64,000 nt of DNA. It comes from Bordetella genomosp. 5. GTDB lineage: Bacteria > Pseudomonadota > Gammaproteobacteria > Burkholderiales > Burkholderiaceae_B. Below the pieces are notes generated by a model. That model was not told the origin of the DNA, did not search any database, and saw only the letters and a list, made by a program, of their open reading frames with translations. The translations under genes were made by a program, and so were the position numbers. This document shows, piece by piece, positions 23,518-32,109 of the stretch. Each line of letters starts with the position of its first letter. The stretch's first letter is position 1. The stretch is from assembly GCF_002261475.1 (NCBI RefSeq), contig NZ_NEVN01000002.1, positions 419,846 through 483,845 on the forward strand, read 5' to 3'.

Positions 23518-24702
23518 ATGTCTCGTCTTTCTCGCCGCACCTTCGTCTGCACCGCTTTCGCCCTCGTGGGCACGGCTTTCGGCCCGCAGGTCCTGGCCGC
23601 CGACCCCGTGAAGATCGGCCTGATCACCGCCTTGTCGGGCCAATCGGCGCTCGCCGGCGAATCGATCTCGCGCGGGGTGCAGGTCGCCATCGACGAGATC
23701 AACGCCAAGGGCGGCGTGCTGGGCGGACGCAAGCTCGAGCTGGTGCGGCGCGACGACGAAGCCAATCCGGCCAAGGGTGTGGTTGCCGCGCGCGAGCTGA
23801 TCTACAAGGAGAAGGTCGCCGTGATCATCGGCGGCCTGGATACGCCGGTGTCGATGGCCATCGTGCCGCTCGTCAATCAGGCCAAGGTGCCGTTCATGGG
23901 ACCGTGGGCCGCCGGCACGCCGATCACGAAGAACGGCGCCAATCCCAACTACGTGTTCCGTGTCTCGGCGGTGGACGAGGTCGTCGACGTCGGCATGGTC
24001 GACTACGCGCAGAAGACCTTCAACACGTCGAAGTTCGGCCTCATCATGGTCAACAACCCCTGGGGCGAGTCCAACGAAAAGGGCCTGGTCGCCGCGCTGT
24101 CGGCCAAAGGCATGAAGCCGGTCGGCAGCGAGAAGTTCGAGGGCCACGATGTGGATGTGGTGCCGCAGCTCACGCGCCTGAAGGCCGCGGGCGCGGATAC
24201 GCTTTTCATGGTGGGCAACGTCGGTCCGTCGGCGCAGGTGGTGAAGTCGCTCGACCGCATGGGCTGGAAGGTGCCGGTGGTCTCGCACTGGGGCCCGGCG
24301 GGCGGCCGTTTCACGGAGCTGGCCGGCCCGAACGCGAAGAACGTGCACTTCGTCCAGACCTACAGCTTCTTCGGCAAGCAGTCGCCGGTCGGCGAAAAGG
24401 TGATCGCCGCCCTCAAGGCCAAGTACCCGGATGTGAAGGGCCCCGAGAACATCACGCCCGCCGTGGGCGTGGCCAATGCCTACGACGCGATGCAGCTCAC
24501 CGCGCTGGCGATCGAGCGCGCGGGCTCCACCGATGGCGACGCCATCCGTCAGGGTTACTACAAGATCGATAGCTACGACGGCCTGATCAAGCAATACAAG
24601 CAACCCTTCACGCCCTCGGTGCATGACGCACTGAGCGAGAAGGACTATGTCTGGGCTCAGTTCATCGATAACCGCATCCTGCCCGTCGGGCTGGCGCAAT
24701 AA
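23518..24702 (+). CDS. Liv-type ABC transporter periplasmic binding protein (second system)
   Basis: A 394-residue type I binding protein (Peripla_BP_6). The N-terminus has a twin-arginine-like start (SRRTFV, then hydrophobic residues to about 26, ending QVLAAD), so export could be by Tat or Sec. The mature domain begins VKIGLITALSGQSALAGE. The closest functional class includes binding proteins for amides, urea and other non-standard Liv ligands. The ATG at 23518 has GGGAG upstream. It heads an operon with livH and the fused LivMGF gene and is divergent from the amidase operon, so its ligand is probably the amide or ureide handled there. Confidence 0.9.
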   Translation: MSRLSRRTFVCTAFALVGTAFGPQVLAADPVKIGLITALSGQSALAGESISRGVQVAIDEINAKGGVLGGRKLELVRRDDEANPAKGVVAARELIYKEKVAVIIGGLDTPVSMAIVPLVNQAKVPFMGPWAAGTPITKNGANPNYVFRVSAVDEVVDVGMVDYAQKTFNTSKFGLIMVNNPWGESNEKGLVAALSAKGMKPVGSEKFEGHDVDVVPQLTRLKAAGADTLFMVGNVGPSAQVVKSLDRMGWKVPVVSHWGPAGGRFTELAGPNAKNVHFVQTYSFFGKQSPVGEKVIAALKAKYPDVKGPENITPAVGVANAYDAMQLTALAIERAGSTDGDAIRQGYYKIDSYDGLIKQYKQPFTPSVHDALSEKDYVWAQFIDNRILPVGLAQ

Positions 24703-24723
24703 CGGCAGCGGGCGGAGAACACC

Positions 24724-25602
24724 ATGCAGTTGCTGGCGGCGCTGATCAGCGGCCTGGGCCTGGGCAGTATGTACGGCCTCATGGCGCTGGGATTCCACAT
24801 CACCTATTCGGTCTCCGGGACCGTCAACTTCGCGCAGGGCAGCTCGATGATGCTGGGTGCGGTGCTGTGCTTCACCTTCGCCCAGACCCTGGGCTGGGGC
24901 ATGGCGCCGGCCATCCTGCTGGCGCTGATCTGCTGCGCGCTCTATGGCTTGATTGTCGAGTTCGTCGCGGTGCGGCCGTTCGCATCGCGAGGCTCCAATG
25001 CCTGGCTGATGTCCACCGTGGCCCTGGGCATCGTGCTCGACAACGTGGTGATGCACACCTTCGGCAAGGAGCCGCGCAGTCTGCCTTCGCCGCTGGCGGT
25101 GTCGCCGATCGAAGTCGCCGGGCTCGGGCTGGGGGTGTACCCGCTGCAATTGCTGATCCCGCTGCTGGGTCTGGCGTTCGCGGCCGCGCTGCATCTGGTG
25201 GCGCGCCGCACCCGCTGGGGCATCGCGCTGCTGGCCGTGGTGCAGAACCGAGACGCGGCGCGCCTGATGGGCATTCCGATCAAGCGCGCCGTCGCCGCGG
25301 CCTTTGCCGTCTCGACGCTGTTCGCCGGCATCGCCGGCATCCTGATCGCGCCGCTGTTTCACGTGACCGCCGACATGGGCACGCTGTTCGGCCTGAAGGC
25401 CTTCGCGGTCGCCATCCTCGGCGGCATCAGCAGCGCCTGGGGCGTCATGCTCGCGGGCCTGATCTTCGGCCTGGCCGAAGCGCTCGTCACCGTCACCCTC
25501 GGCTCGGGCTACACGCAGATCATCACATTCGCCCTGGTCATCGCGGTGTTGGCCGCAAGGCCCAACGGCCTGTTCGGACGGGCGGAGGTCAAGAAAGTAT
25601 GA
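24724..25602 (+). CDS. Liv-type ABC transporter permease (LivH class, second system)
   Basis: A 292-residue inner-membrane permease with about eight hydrophobic segments. It starts MQLLAALISGLGLGSMYGLMALGFHITYSVSGTVNFAQGS, the LivH signature region. The coupling loop with AVVQNRDAARLMGIPIKRAV lies near residues 170-190. It is 21 bases after the binding-protein gene and overlaps the fused gene by four bases (ATGA). Normal length. Confidence 0.92.
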   Translation: MQLLAALISGLGLGSMYGLMALGFHITYSVSGTVNFAQGSSMMLGAVLCFTFAQTLGWGMAPAILLALICCALYGLIVEFVAVRPFASRGSNAWLMSTVALGIVLDNVVMHTFGKEPRSLPSPLAVSPIEVAGLGLGVYPLQLLIPLLGLAFAAALHLVARRTRWGIALLAVVQNRDAARLMGIPIKRAVAAAFAVSTLFAGIAGILIAPLFHVTADMGTLFGLKAFAVAILGGISSAWGVMLAGLIFGLAEALVTVTLGSGYTQIITFALVIAVLAARPNGLFGRAEVKKV

Positions 25603-28100
25603 ACGCCAAATCCTTTGCGGCGGGTGCCGCGCTCGTGTCGCTGGCGATCGTGCTGGCGCTCACGCTCAACAGTTACTACGTCTTCGTGCTCGCCAACATC
25701 GCGCTCATCGCGATTGTCGGCATCGGCCTGAACGTGCTGCTCGGCCTGACCGGCCAGGTCTCGTTCGGGCACATCGGTTTTTATGCGATCGGCGCCTATA
25801 CCGTGGCGATCCTCACGACCAAGGCAGGCTGGAGCTTCTGGCCGGCCTGGGCCGCCGGGACGCTGCTCGCCGCCGCGCTGGGCGCCTTGCTCGCATTGCC
25901 GGCGCTGCGGGTGAAGGGGCCCTACCTGGCAATGATCACGATCGCCTTCGCCTTCATCGTGCAGCACGCCGCGGTCGAGATGCGCGATCTCACCGGCGGG
26001 CAGAGCGGCATCATGGGTATCCTGCCGCCGCAGCTGTGGGCCGGCCTGGGACCGGAGCAGACCGTCGCGATCATTGCGATCATCACGGCGACGCTGGTGC
26101 TGGTGGGCTACGCGCTGCTGGCGCGCGGCAGTTGGGGCGCCGCGATGCGCGCCGTGAACGACAGCGAGACGGCCGCACACTCCATCGGTCTGAACCCGCT
26201 CGTCATCAAGACGGTGGCCTTCACGCTGTCGGCCGCCGCGGCAGGGCTGGCGGGCGGCCTGTTCGCCCCGCTCTCGAGCTTCGTCACGGCCGAGACCTTC
26301 GGCTTCATGCAGTCCATTCTGTTCGTGCTGGTGGTGATCGTGGGCGGCGCGGGCACCGTCGCGGGCCCGATCATCGGCGCGCTCATCGTCGGCGTGCTGC
26401 CCGAGTTGCTGGCTTCGCTCGAAGCCTATCGCCTGCTGTTCTTCGGTGCCTTGCTGCTGCTGGTCCTGTGGGTCGCGCCGGATGGCGCGGTCGGGCTGTG
26501 GCGCCAGATCGTGCGCCGGGCCGGTCTGGGCGCCGCCGCGGCGGCACCGGGGGCCGCCGCCGCCGCCGCCGCCGCCACCGAGGCCGTGTCGTTGCCGCGC
26601 CGTCCGCGCGCCGTGCTGTCGGCGCAGGGGCTGGGCATCACCTTCGGTGGCGTGCGAGCCGTGAGCGATCTGTCGATGAGCGTGCCGGAAGCCGCCGTGA
26701 CGAGCCTGATCGGCCCCAACGGTGCCGGCAAGACGACCGCACTCAATATGATGAGCGGCTTCTACCGGCCGTCCGCCGGCGGATTCACGCTGGGTTCGCA
26801 GGCCCTGGCCGGGCTGCCCGCCTTCCGCATATCGCGCGCCGGTATCGCCCGCACCTACCAGACCTCGCAACTGTTCGGCACCCTCAGCGTCGAAGACAAC
26901 GTGGTGCTCGCCATGGGACGAGGGCGCCTGGGCGGTCTGTTTTCCGCGGGCCGATTCCATGGCGACGCCGCCCGCGCCCAGGCGCGCGCACTGCTGGCGT
27001 TCTGCGGCTACACCGGCTCGCCGGTGCTGCCGGCCGCCGGTCTGGCGCACGTCGACCGCCGGCTGGTCGAGATCGCGCGGGCCCTCGCCACCGATCCCGA
27101 CGTGCTGCTGCTCGACGAGCCGGCCGCCGGCCTGTCGCGCGAGGACAAGGACAGGCTCGCCGCGCTGTTGCGTCGCATCGCCGACGCCGGCGTGGGCGTG
27201 GCGCTGGTCGAGCACGACATGGCGCTCGTCATGGCGATTTCCGATCAACTGGTCGTGCTCGATGCGGGGCGGCGTCTTGCCGTGGGTACGCCGGCGCAGG
27301 TGCAGAACGACCCCGCCGTGAAGCAGGCCTATCTGGGCGAGTCGCTCGAGGCCCAGGCGCCCGTGCAGCGCGAACCGCGCCCGGCCGGACCGGAGCTGCT
27401 CGGCGTCGCCGACCTGGTGGCGGGCTATGGCGCCGAACCGGTGTTGCACGGCATCAGCCTGCAGGTCCGGGCCGGCGAGATGGTCGCGCTGCTGGGCGCC
27501 AACGGCGCGGGCAAATCCACGCTGATGCGCACGCTCGCGGGCCTGCACCGCAGCCAGTCCGGCGCGATGCATATCGATGGTCACGAGCTCGAGGGCAGGG
27601 CGGCCGAGGACATCGTCGGCCTGGGTCTGGTGCTCGTGCCCGAGGGCCGGCAGGTGTTCCCCGAGCTGTCGGTGCTCGACAACATCCGGCTCGGCGCCTT
27701 CCTGGACCCGCGCGATCGCGAGGCCCGCGTCGAGAGCATGCTGCAGCGGTTCCCGCGCCTGCGCGAGCGCCTGCACCAGCGCGCGGGCCTGCTGTCGGGC
27801 GGTGAGCAGCAGATGCTGGCCGTGGCGCGCGGGCTCATGAGCCGGCCGCGCGTGCTGCTGCTGGACGAGCCCTCGCTCGGGCTCGCGCCCAAGGTGATCG
27901 CCGAGCTCTTCTCCGCCCTCGACCGGCTGCGCAACGAAAACATGACGATCCTGCTGGTCGATCAGATGGCGGGCCTGGCCCTGGCGCTGGCGGATCGCGC
28001 CTACGTCGTCGAAGGCGGACATGTCGTGGCGCAGGGCTCGGCGGCGGAGATCGCGGCGAACGACGAATTGGCCAATGCCTACCTGGGCGGTCACGCCTGA
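25599..28100 (+). CDS. Fused LivM-LivG-LivF: permease and two ATPase domains in one protein
   Basis: An 833-residue protein in one uninterrupted frame. Residues 1-300 are a LivM permease with the expected membrane segments. Residues 305-335 form an Ala-rich linker. Then come a LivG ATPase with Walker A GPNGAGKT at 372 and Walker B LLLLDEPAAGLS, and a LivF ATPase with Walker A GANGAGKS at 633, signature LSGGEQQML and LLLLDEPSLGLAP. The signature of the LivG half reads LAHVDRRLVEIARAL and lacks the usual glycines, so only the LivF half has a canonical LSGGQ-type loop. With the preceding LivH-type permease this gives a full importer from three genes. The fusion fixes a one-to-one ratio of channel half and ATPases. 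No stop or frameshift separates the parts. Confidence 0.93.
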   Translation: MNAKSFAAGAALVSLAIVLALTLNSYYVFVLANIALIAIVGIGLNVLLGLTGQVSFGHIGFYAIGAYTVAILTTKAGWSFWPAWAAGTLLAAALGALLALPALRVKGPYLAMITIAFAFIVQHAAVEMRDLTGGQSGIMGILPPQLWAGLGPEQTVAIIAIITATLVLVGYALLARGSWGAAMRAVNDSETAAHSIGLNPLVIKTVAFTLSAAAAGLAGGLFAPLSSFVTAETFGFMQSILFVLVVIVGGAGTVAGPIIGALIVGVLPELLASLEAYRLLFFGALLLLVLWVAPDGAVGLWRQIVRRAGLGAAAAAPGAAAAAAAATEAVSLPRRPRAVLSAQGLGITFGGVRAVSDLSMSVPEAAVTSLIGPNGAGKTTALNMMSGFYRPSAGGFTLGSQALAGLPAFRISRAGIARTYQTSQLFGTLSVEDNVVLAMGRGRLGGLFSAGRFHGDAARAQARALLAFCGYTGSPVLPAAGLAHVDRRLVEIARALATDPDVLLLDEPAAGLSREDKDRLAALLRRIADAGVGVALVEHDMALVMAISDQLVVLDAGRRLAVGTPAQVQNDPAVKQAYLGESLEAQAPVQREPRPAGPELLGVADLVAGYGAEPVLHGISLQVRAGEMVALLGANGAGKSTLMRTLAGLHRSQSGAMHIDGHELEGRAAEDIVGLGLVLVPEGRQVFPELSVLDNIRLGAFLDPRDREARVESMLQRFPRLRERLHQRAGLLSGGEQQMLAVARGLMSRPRVLLLDEPSLGLAPKVIAELFSALDRLRNENMTILLVDQMAGLALALADRAYVVEGGHVVAQGSAAEIAANDELANAYLGGHA

Positions 28101-28113
28101 CTACAATCGGCGG

Positions 28114-29010
28114 ATGACGCTCAAACAGCTCGAAGCCTTTTACTGGGCCGCCACTTGCGCGAGTTTCGCGGTGGCGGCCGATCGCCTCCATCTGTCGGTC
28201 TCTTCGCTGTCCAAGCGCATCGGCGAGCTCGAGGAAGCCCTCGGTCAGGTTCTGTTCGACCGCTCCGGCCATAGGGCGGTGCTGACGTCGGCCGGGGAAC
28301 GCCTGGTGCCGCAGGCGCGCGACCTGCTCGCCTCGGCCGATGGCATCCGCGCCTCGATGGCCGCGCAGCACGAGCTCGCGGGCCGCTGCCGTTTCGGCGT
28401 GGGCGAGCTCAGCGCGCTGACCTGGTTGCCGGCTTTCATCGGGCGTGTGCGCCAAGCCTATCCGGCCTTGGCGCTCGAGCCTTACGTGGATATCGGCCAG
28501 GTGCTCGAGCGCCGCGTGGCCGACGGCGAACTCGATTTCGCCGTGATCGCCGGACGTTCCTCCCGCAGCGGCATCGTCTCGGTGCCGGCCGGCGAGGCGG
28601 CATTCGCCTGGGTCGGCGCGCCGCGGCTGGTGGGCGATGCCAACGTGCTCACCTCCGAGCTGCTGCGGCAGAGTCCGCTCATCACCTTGCCGGATGGTGC
28701 CGGCACGCACCGGGTCCTCGAACCCTGGCTCGACAGTCTCGGGCCGGCCGAGCAACGGCTGTCCTGCAACAACTGGGGCGCCATTGTCGGCATGCTGATC
28801 GAAGGCGCCGGCATCGGGCTGCTGCCGCGGCAGTGGGCGCAGGCCTTGCAGGCGCAGGGCCGGCTGCATGTGCTGACCAGCGATCCCGCGCCGGCCGCGT
28901 TGCCGTACAGCGTGCAGTACCGGCGCGACGATGCGCGAGCGCTGGTGCAAAAAATGCAGGCGGCCGTGCTGGCGAGCCTGGACTTCACGGCGCCTTGTCA
29001 CATCCCGTAG
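28114..29010 (+). CDS. LysR-family transcriptional regulator
   Basis: A 298-residue regulator. The winged helix-turn-helix is at residues 1-60 (LKQLEAFYWAATCASFAVAADRLHLSVSSLSKRIGELEEALG), and the periplasmic-binding-like effector domain begins near 88 (CRFGVGEL). The start at 28114 lies 13 bases after the fused transporter gene. The same-strand position suggests co-transcription with the importer, so it may regulate it or a distant catabolic operon. The usual divergent LysR arrangement is absent here. Confidence 0.9.
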   Translation: MTLKQLEAFYWAATCASFAVAADRLHLSVSSLSKRIGELEEALGQVLFDRSGHRAVLTSAGERLVPQARDLLASADGIRASMAAQHELAGRCRFGVGELSALTWLPAFIGRVRQAYPALALEPYVDIGQVLERRVADGELDFAVIAGRSSRSGIVSVPAGEAAFAWVGAPRLVGDANVLTSELLRQSPLITLPDGAGTHRVLEPWLDSLGPAEQRLSCNNWGAIVGMLIEGAGIGLLPRQWAQALQAQGRLHVLTSDPAPAALPYSVQYRRDDARALVQKMQAAVLASLDFTAPCHIP

Positions 29011-29097
29011 CGCCGTTTGCATCTCGATGGCATGCCGAAGCCTCGCCAGACCCGTCCGCGGCTTGCGGGTGGCGCAGGGGCACGCTATTTTAGGTTC

Positions 29098-30078
29098 ATG
29101 ACACAAGCCCTGCCGACCGGCTCAGCGCCGGCCCGCTCCCTGAGCGGCAACGAACCCTTCTTCATCGTCCTCAACACCGGATCCGGTCGCGAAGACGCCT
29201 CGGTCACGCGCGAGACGATCTCGCGCATCCTCGACGAGGCCGGACGCCGCCATCGGATCATCGCCATCGACTCGGGCGCCGAGCTGCCGAAGGCGGCGCG
29301 CGAAGCCCTCGAGGCGGCGCGGGCCGAAAACGGCGTGGTGGTCGCGGCCGGCGGCGACGGCACGCTCAACGCGGTCGCCAGTGTGGTGCTCGGCTCGGGC
29401 GTGCCGTTCGGCATCCTGCCGCAGGGCACGTTCAACTTCTTCGGCCGGGCGCATGGCATCTCGCAAGACACCGAGGCCGCGACCCGGGCGCTGCTCGAGG
29501 CCCGCATCGAAGAGGTGCAGGTGGGCATGCTCAACGGCAATGCCTTCCTGATCAACGCCAGCGTGGGTCTCTACCCGCAGTTGCTCGAAGACCGCGAGGC
29601 CTATAAGCAGCGCTATGGCCGCAGCCGCCTGGTGGCGCTCTGGTCGGGCCTGGTCACCCTGTTCCGGCCGCATCGCCAGTTGCGCATCACGCTCGAACGC
29701 GATGGCGAAGAGCGTCTGCTGCGCACGCCCACGGTCGTGGTCGGCAACAACACCCTGCAGCTCGAGCGCATCGGCATCGCCGAAGCGCCGGCCACGCGCC
29801 AGGGCAAGCTGGTGGCCATGACGGTTCGGCCCGTCGGCACGCTGGCCTTGTATGGTCTGTTGCTTAGCGGGCTGTTCAGCCGGCTCGGCGAAGCCGACCA
29901 GGTCATCAGCTTTGCGTTCGACAAGCTCAGCATCGGGCTGGGACGCAAGGTGCGCAAGGTGAAGGTCGCCATGGACGGCGAAATCACCTGGTTGCAGACG
30001 CCGCTGGTCTTCGAAGTGGCGCGTGATCGCCTGCCTCTGCTGGTGCCGCCGCCCGAACAGCGGCTGGAGCCGGCATGA
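29098..30078 (+). CDS. Diacylglycerol kinase / lipid kinase family protein (YegS-like)
   Basis: A 326-residue member of the DAGK-catalytic (LCB5/YegS) superfamily. The nucleotide motif GGDGTLN lies at 85-91, after the N-terminal NTGSG loop (26-30). GILPQGTFNFFGR follows, where the classic form is GTxND. The C-terminal beta-sandwich ends in VKVAMDGEITWLQTPLVFEV, normal for the family. Such enzymes phosphorylate a lipid or sphingoid alcohol. The ATG at 29098 is the start of homology. It overlaps the phosphoesterase gene by four bases, and a PAP2 phosphatase gene follows, so the three probably act on the same phospholipid pool. The substrate is not determined. Confidence 0.88.
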   Translation: MTQALPTGSAPARSLSGNEPFFIVLNTGSGREDASVTRETISRILDEAGRRHRIIAIDSGAELPKAAREALEAARAENGVVVAAGGDGTLNAVASVVLGSGVPFGILPQGTFNFFGRAHGISQDTEAATRALLEARIEEVQVGMLNGNAFLINASVGLYPQLLEDREAYKQRYGRSRLVALWSGLVTLFRPHRQLRITLERDGEERLLRTPTVVVGNNTLQLERIGIAEAPATRQGKLVAMTVRPVGTLALYGLLLSGLFSRLGEADQVISFAFDKLSIGLGRKVRKVKVAMDGEITWLQTPLVFEVARDRLPLLVPPPEQRLEPA

Positions 30079-30887
30079 CCCGGTTGTTGCATATATCGGA
30101 TACGCATTTCGGCACGACTGTCGAACCCGTGGTGAAAGCCGTGCAACGGCTGGTCGCCGAATGGCAGCCCGAAGTGGTGCTGCTGGGAGGCGACATCACG
30201 CAGCGCGCACGACGTCACCAGTTCGCGCTGGCGCGCACCTTCGTGCAGAGCCTTGGCCGGCCGGTCCTGGCGGTGCCCGGCAACCACGACATGCCGCTCT
30301 ACAATCTCTTTGCGCGCCTGCTCAATCCCTATGGCAACTATCGGCGCGCGCTCGGTGCGACGCTCGAGCCGGTGTTCGACAACGATCAGGTGCTCGCCAT
30401 CGGCGTCAACAGCACGCGGCCGCATCGTCACAAGGATGGTGAGGTGTCGGCCGACCAGGTGCAGCGCGTGGCGCAACGCCTGCGCGGCGCACGGCGGGGC
30501 CAGCTGCGCATCGTGCTCATGCACCATCCGGTGCGCGCGGTCGAAGAGAGCGACACGGCCAACCTGCTGATCGGTCGCGAGCGGGCCGTACCGGCCTGGG
30601 TCGATGCGGGCGTTGACCTGATCCTGGGCGGGCACATCCACCTGCCATACGTCGTGCCGCTGTTCGGATCGCAAGGTCAGAAGGGGCGCGGCGCCTGGGC
30701 CGTGCAGGCCGGCACGGCCACGTCCTGGCGTGTGCGGGGCAGCGTGCCCAATTCGCTCAACCTGATCGAATACGCCGGCGACGAGCAGGCCGACGCCTGC
30801 ATGGTCGAGCGTTGGGACTTCGACGCCGCCACCGAGGCGTTCGCCCGTGCGGCGGCCCATCCGCTGATTTTGCATCGCCCGGACTGA
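30075..30887 (+). CDS. Calcineurin-like metallophosphoesterase
   Basis: A 270-residue phosphoesterase with all the expected metal motifs in order: DTH (D9, H11), GGDIT (about 38-42), GNHD (about 74-77), LMHHP (about 157) and GGHIHLP (about 188-194). It has no signal peptide, so it is cytoplasmic. The start overlaps the lipid-kinase stop by four bases. The class covers cyclic nucleotide phosphodiesterases and UDP-diacylglucosamine- or phospholipid-acting enzymes; coupling to a lipid kinase and a PAP2 enzyme points to a lipid-phosphate substrate. Confidence 0.88.
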   Translation: MTRLLHISDTHFGTTVEPVVKAVQRLVAEWQPEVVLLGGDITQRARRHQFALARTFVQSLGRPVLAVPGNHDMPLYNLFARLLNPYGNYRRALGATLEPVFDNDQVLAIGVNSTRPHRHKDGEVSADQVQRVAQRLRGARRGQLRIVLMHHPVRAVEESDTANLLIGRERAVPAWVDAGVDLILGGHIHLPYVVPLFGSQGQKGRGAWAVQAGTATSWRVRGSVPNSLNLIEYAGDEQADACMVERWDFDAATEAFARAAAHPLILHRPD

Positions 30888-30917
30888 ACCCCGGGCGGCC
30901 CTACGGGTCGATACTGA

Positions 30918-31673
30918 ATGAACGAATACGCTATCTGGGTCGCGGCCCATCCCTGGTTGATCCTGTTGGGCGTCCCGGCGCTGGGCGGTCTCGCGGCCGC
31001 GGCCGCCTGGCAATTGCTGATCGGCCTGCCGACCGGGCGTCGTCGCACCGGCGTCTTTCTTGCCATGGCCGGCGTGGCCGGCCTGGTGTTTTTCGGGCTC
31101 GCGCTGGCGGTGCGCCAGGAGGGCGGGCTCGTCGTCTTCGATGTGGCGCTGGCCCAGGCGCTCAGCCTCGCCATGCCCACCGCGTTGCTGTGGCTGATGT
31201 CGTGGTTCACGCATTTCGGCGACCGCAATCTGCTCACGGTGCTGGCGATCGCCATCGTCCTCGGCTTGCTCTGGCGGCGTCGGTTCATCCTGGCGGCGGG
31301 CGGCGTGGCCGCCATGGCCGGGGGCGGCGCGCTCAACTGGATTCTCAAGCACACCTTCGAGCGCGTTCGACCCGAGCACACGCATGGCTTCGTCGAGGCC
31401 TCGGGCTGGAGTTTTCCGAGCGGTCATGCCTCCGCGGCGATGGCCGTGTATGGATTCTCCTGCTACCTGCTGCTGCGGGCGCTGGCCCCGCGCTGGCGCG
31501 TGGTCTGCGTGGCCGGCACGGCGGTGCTGATCGCCGCGATCGGCGTGAGCCGCGTGCTCCTGCAGGTGCACTTCCTGAGCGACGTTGCCGCCGGCTTTGC
31601 GGTAAGCGCGTTGTGGCTGGCGGTGTGCGTGGCCGGCACCGAACGCGCGCTCAGGCTCCGGGCCGCCCGATAA
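30918..31673 (+). CDS. PAP2-family membrane phosphatase
   Basis: A 251-residue inner-membrane phosphatase with about six hydrophobic segments. The three-part active site is complete: KHTFERVRP, then SFPSGHASA, then SRVLLQVHFLSD, with the catalytic histidines in the last two blocks. It removes phosphate from phosphatidate, undecaprenyl pyrophosphate or similar lipids on the periplasmic face. It follows the phosphoesterase gene by 30 bases. Its last 23 bases overlap the end of the convergent NAD-binding gene. Confidence 0.92.
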   Translation: MNEYAIWVAAHPWLILLGVPALGGLAAAAAWQLLIGLPTGRRRTGVFLAMAGVAGLVFFGLALAVRQEGGLVVFDVALAQALSLAMPTALLWLMSWFTHFGDRNLLTVLAIAIVLGLLWRRRFILAAGGVAAMAGGGALNWILKHTFERVRPEHTHGFVEASGWSFPSGHASAAMAVYGFSCYLLLRALAPRWRVVCVAGTAVLIAAIGVSRVLLQVHFLSDVAAGFAVSALWLAVCVAGTERALRLRAAR

Positions 31674-32109
31674 GCGCCAGCCAACCCGCGGGATCCGGCG
31701 CGGGCGTCGCGTAGCCGGCGCCCGCGCTGCGCAGCGCGTGGGCCAGCCTTTGCGCCCACTGCGCGTCGAGCGGATGCAGGTCGATGACGAGCTTGCCCGC
31801 CAGATCGGCATTGACCGCACCATCGCTGTAGCGCGCCAGCGTGCGGTCCACCTCGTGACCATCGCGCAGGGCCAGCACGATCACGTCCGACTCGCGCAAG
31901 GCCTCTTCCACCGAGAGCGCCAGGGTGGCGAGCCCGCGAAACGCCTCGCAGCGCGCGCCGTCGCGGTCATACACCGTGAGCGGCAGGTCGGGGCGGCTGG
32001 CCGCCACCTGCCGTGCGGCCGCGCAGCCCGCTTCGTCGAGACCGATCACGCTCACGCCGTGCGCAACGAGGAAGCCGTCGGGTGCCTGGAATGGACGGAG
32101 GGCGCTCAT
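31651..32109 (-). CDS. Orphan NAD(P)-binding domain protein (6-phosphogluconate-dehydrogenase-like N-domain)
   Basis: A 152-residue protein that keeps only the Rossmann half of the beta-hydroxyacid dehydrogenase family. The nucleotide loop is VIGLDEAG, a weakened GxGxxG. The later ESDVIVLALRDGHEVDRTL and KLVIDLHPLDAQWAQRLAHAL segments match the second strand group; the usual C-terminal helical domain is absent (full-length members are about 290 residues). It overlaps the thioesterase stop by four bases and its own 3' end overlaps the PAP2 gene. Catalysis on its own is doubtful; a binding or regulatory role, or decay, are options. Confidence 0.65.
   Translation of the reverse strand: MSALRPFQAPDGFLVAHGVSVIGLDEAGCAAARQVAASRPDLPLTVYDRDGARCEAFRGLATLALSVEEALRESDVIVLALRDGHEVDRTLARYSDGAVNADLAGKLVIDLHPLDAQWAQRLAHALRSAGAGYATPAPDPAGWLALIGRPGA

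Noticed and set aside
26524..26590. Ala-rich GCC/GCG run as a sign of a frameshift or assembly error between LivM and LivG
   Set aside because: The frame stays open and consistent on both sides and both flanking domains are complete, so a linker is the simpler explanation.
25509..28094. Long minus-strand frame opposite the fused LivMGF gene
   Set aside because: Low-complexity His/Arg/Gln-rich translation without recognisable domains; the plus strand has three complete transporter domains.
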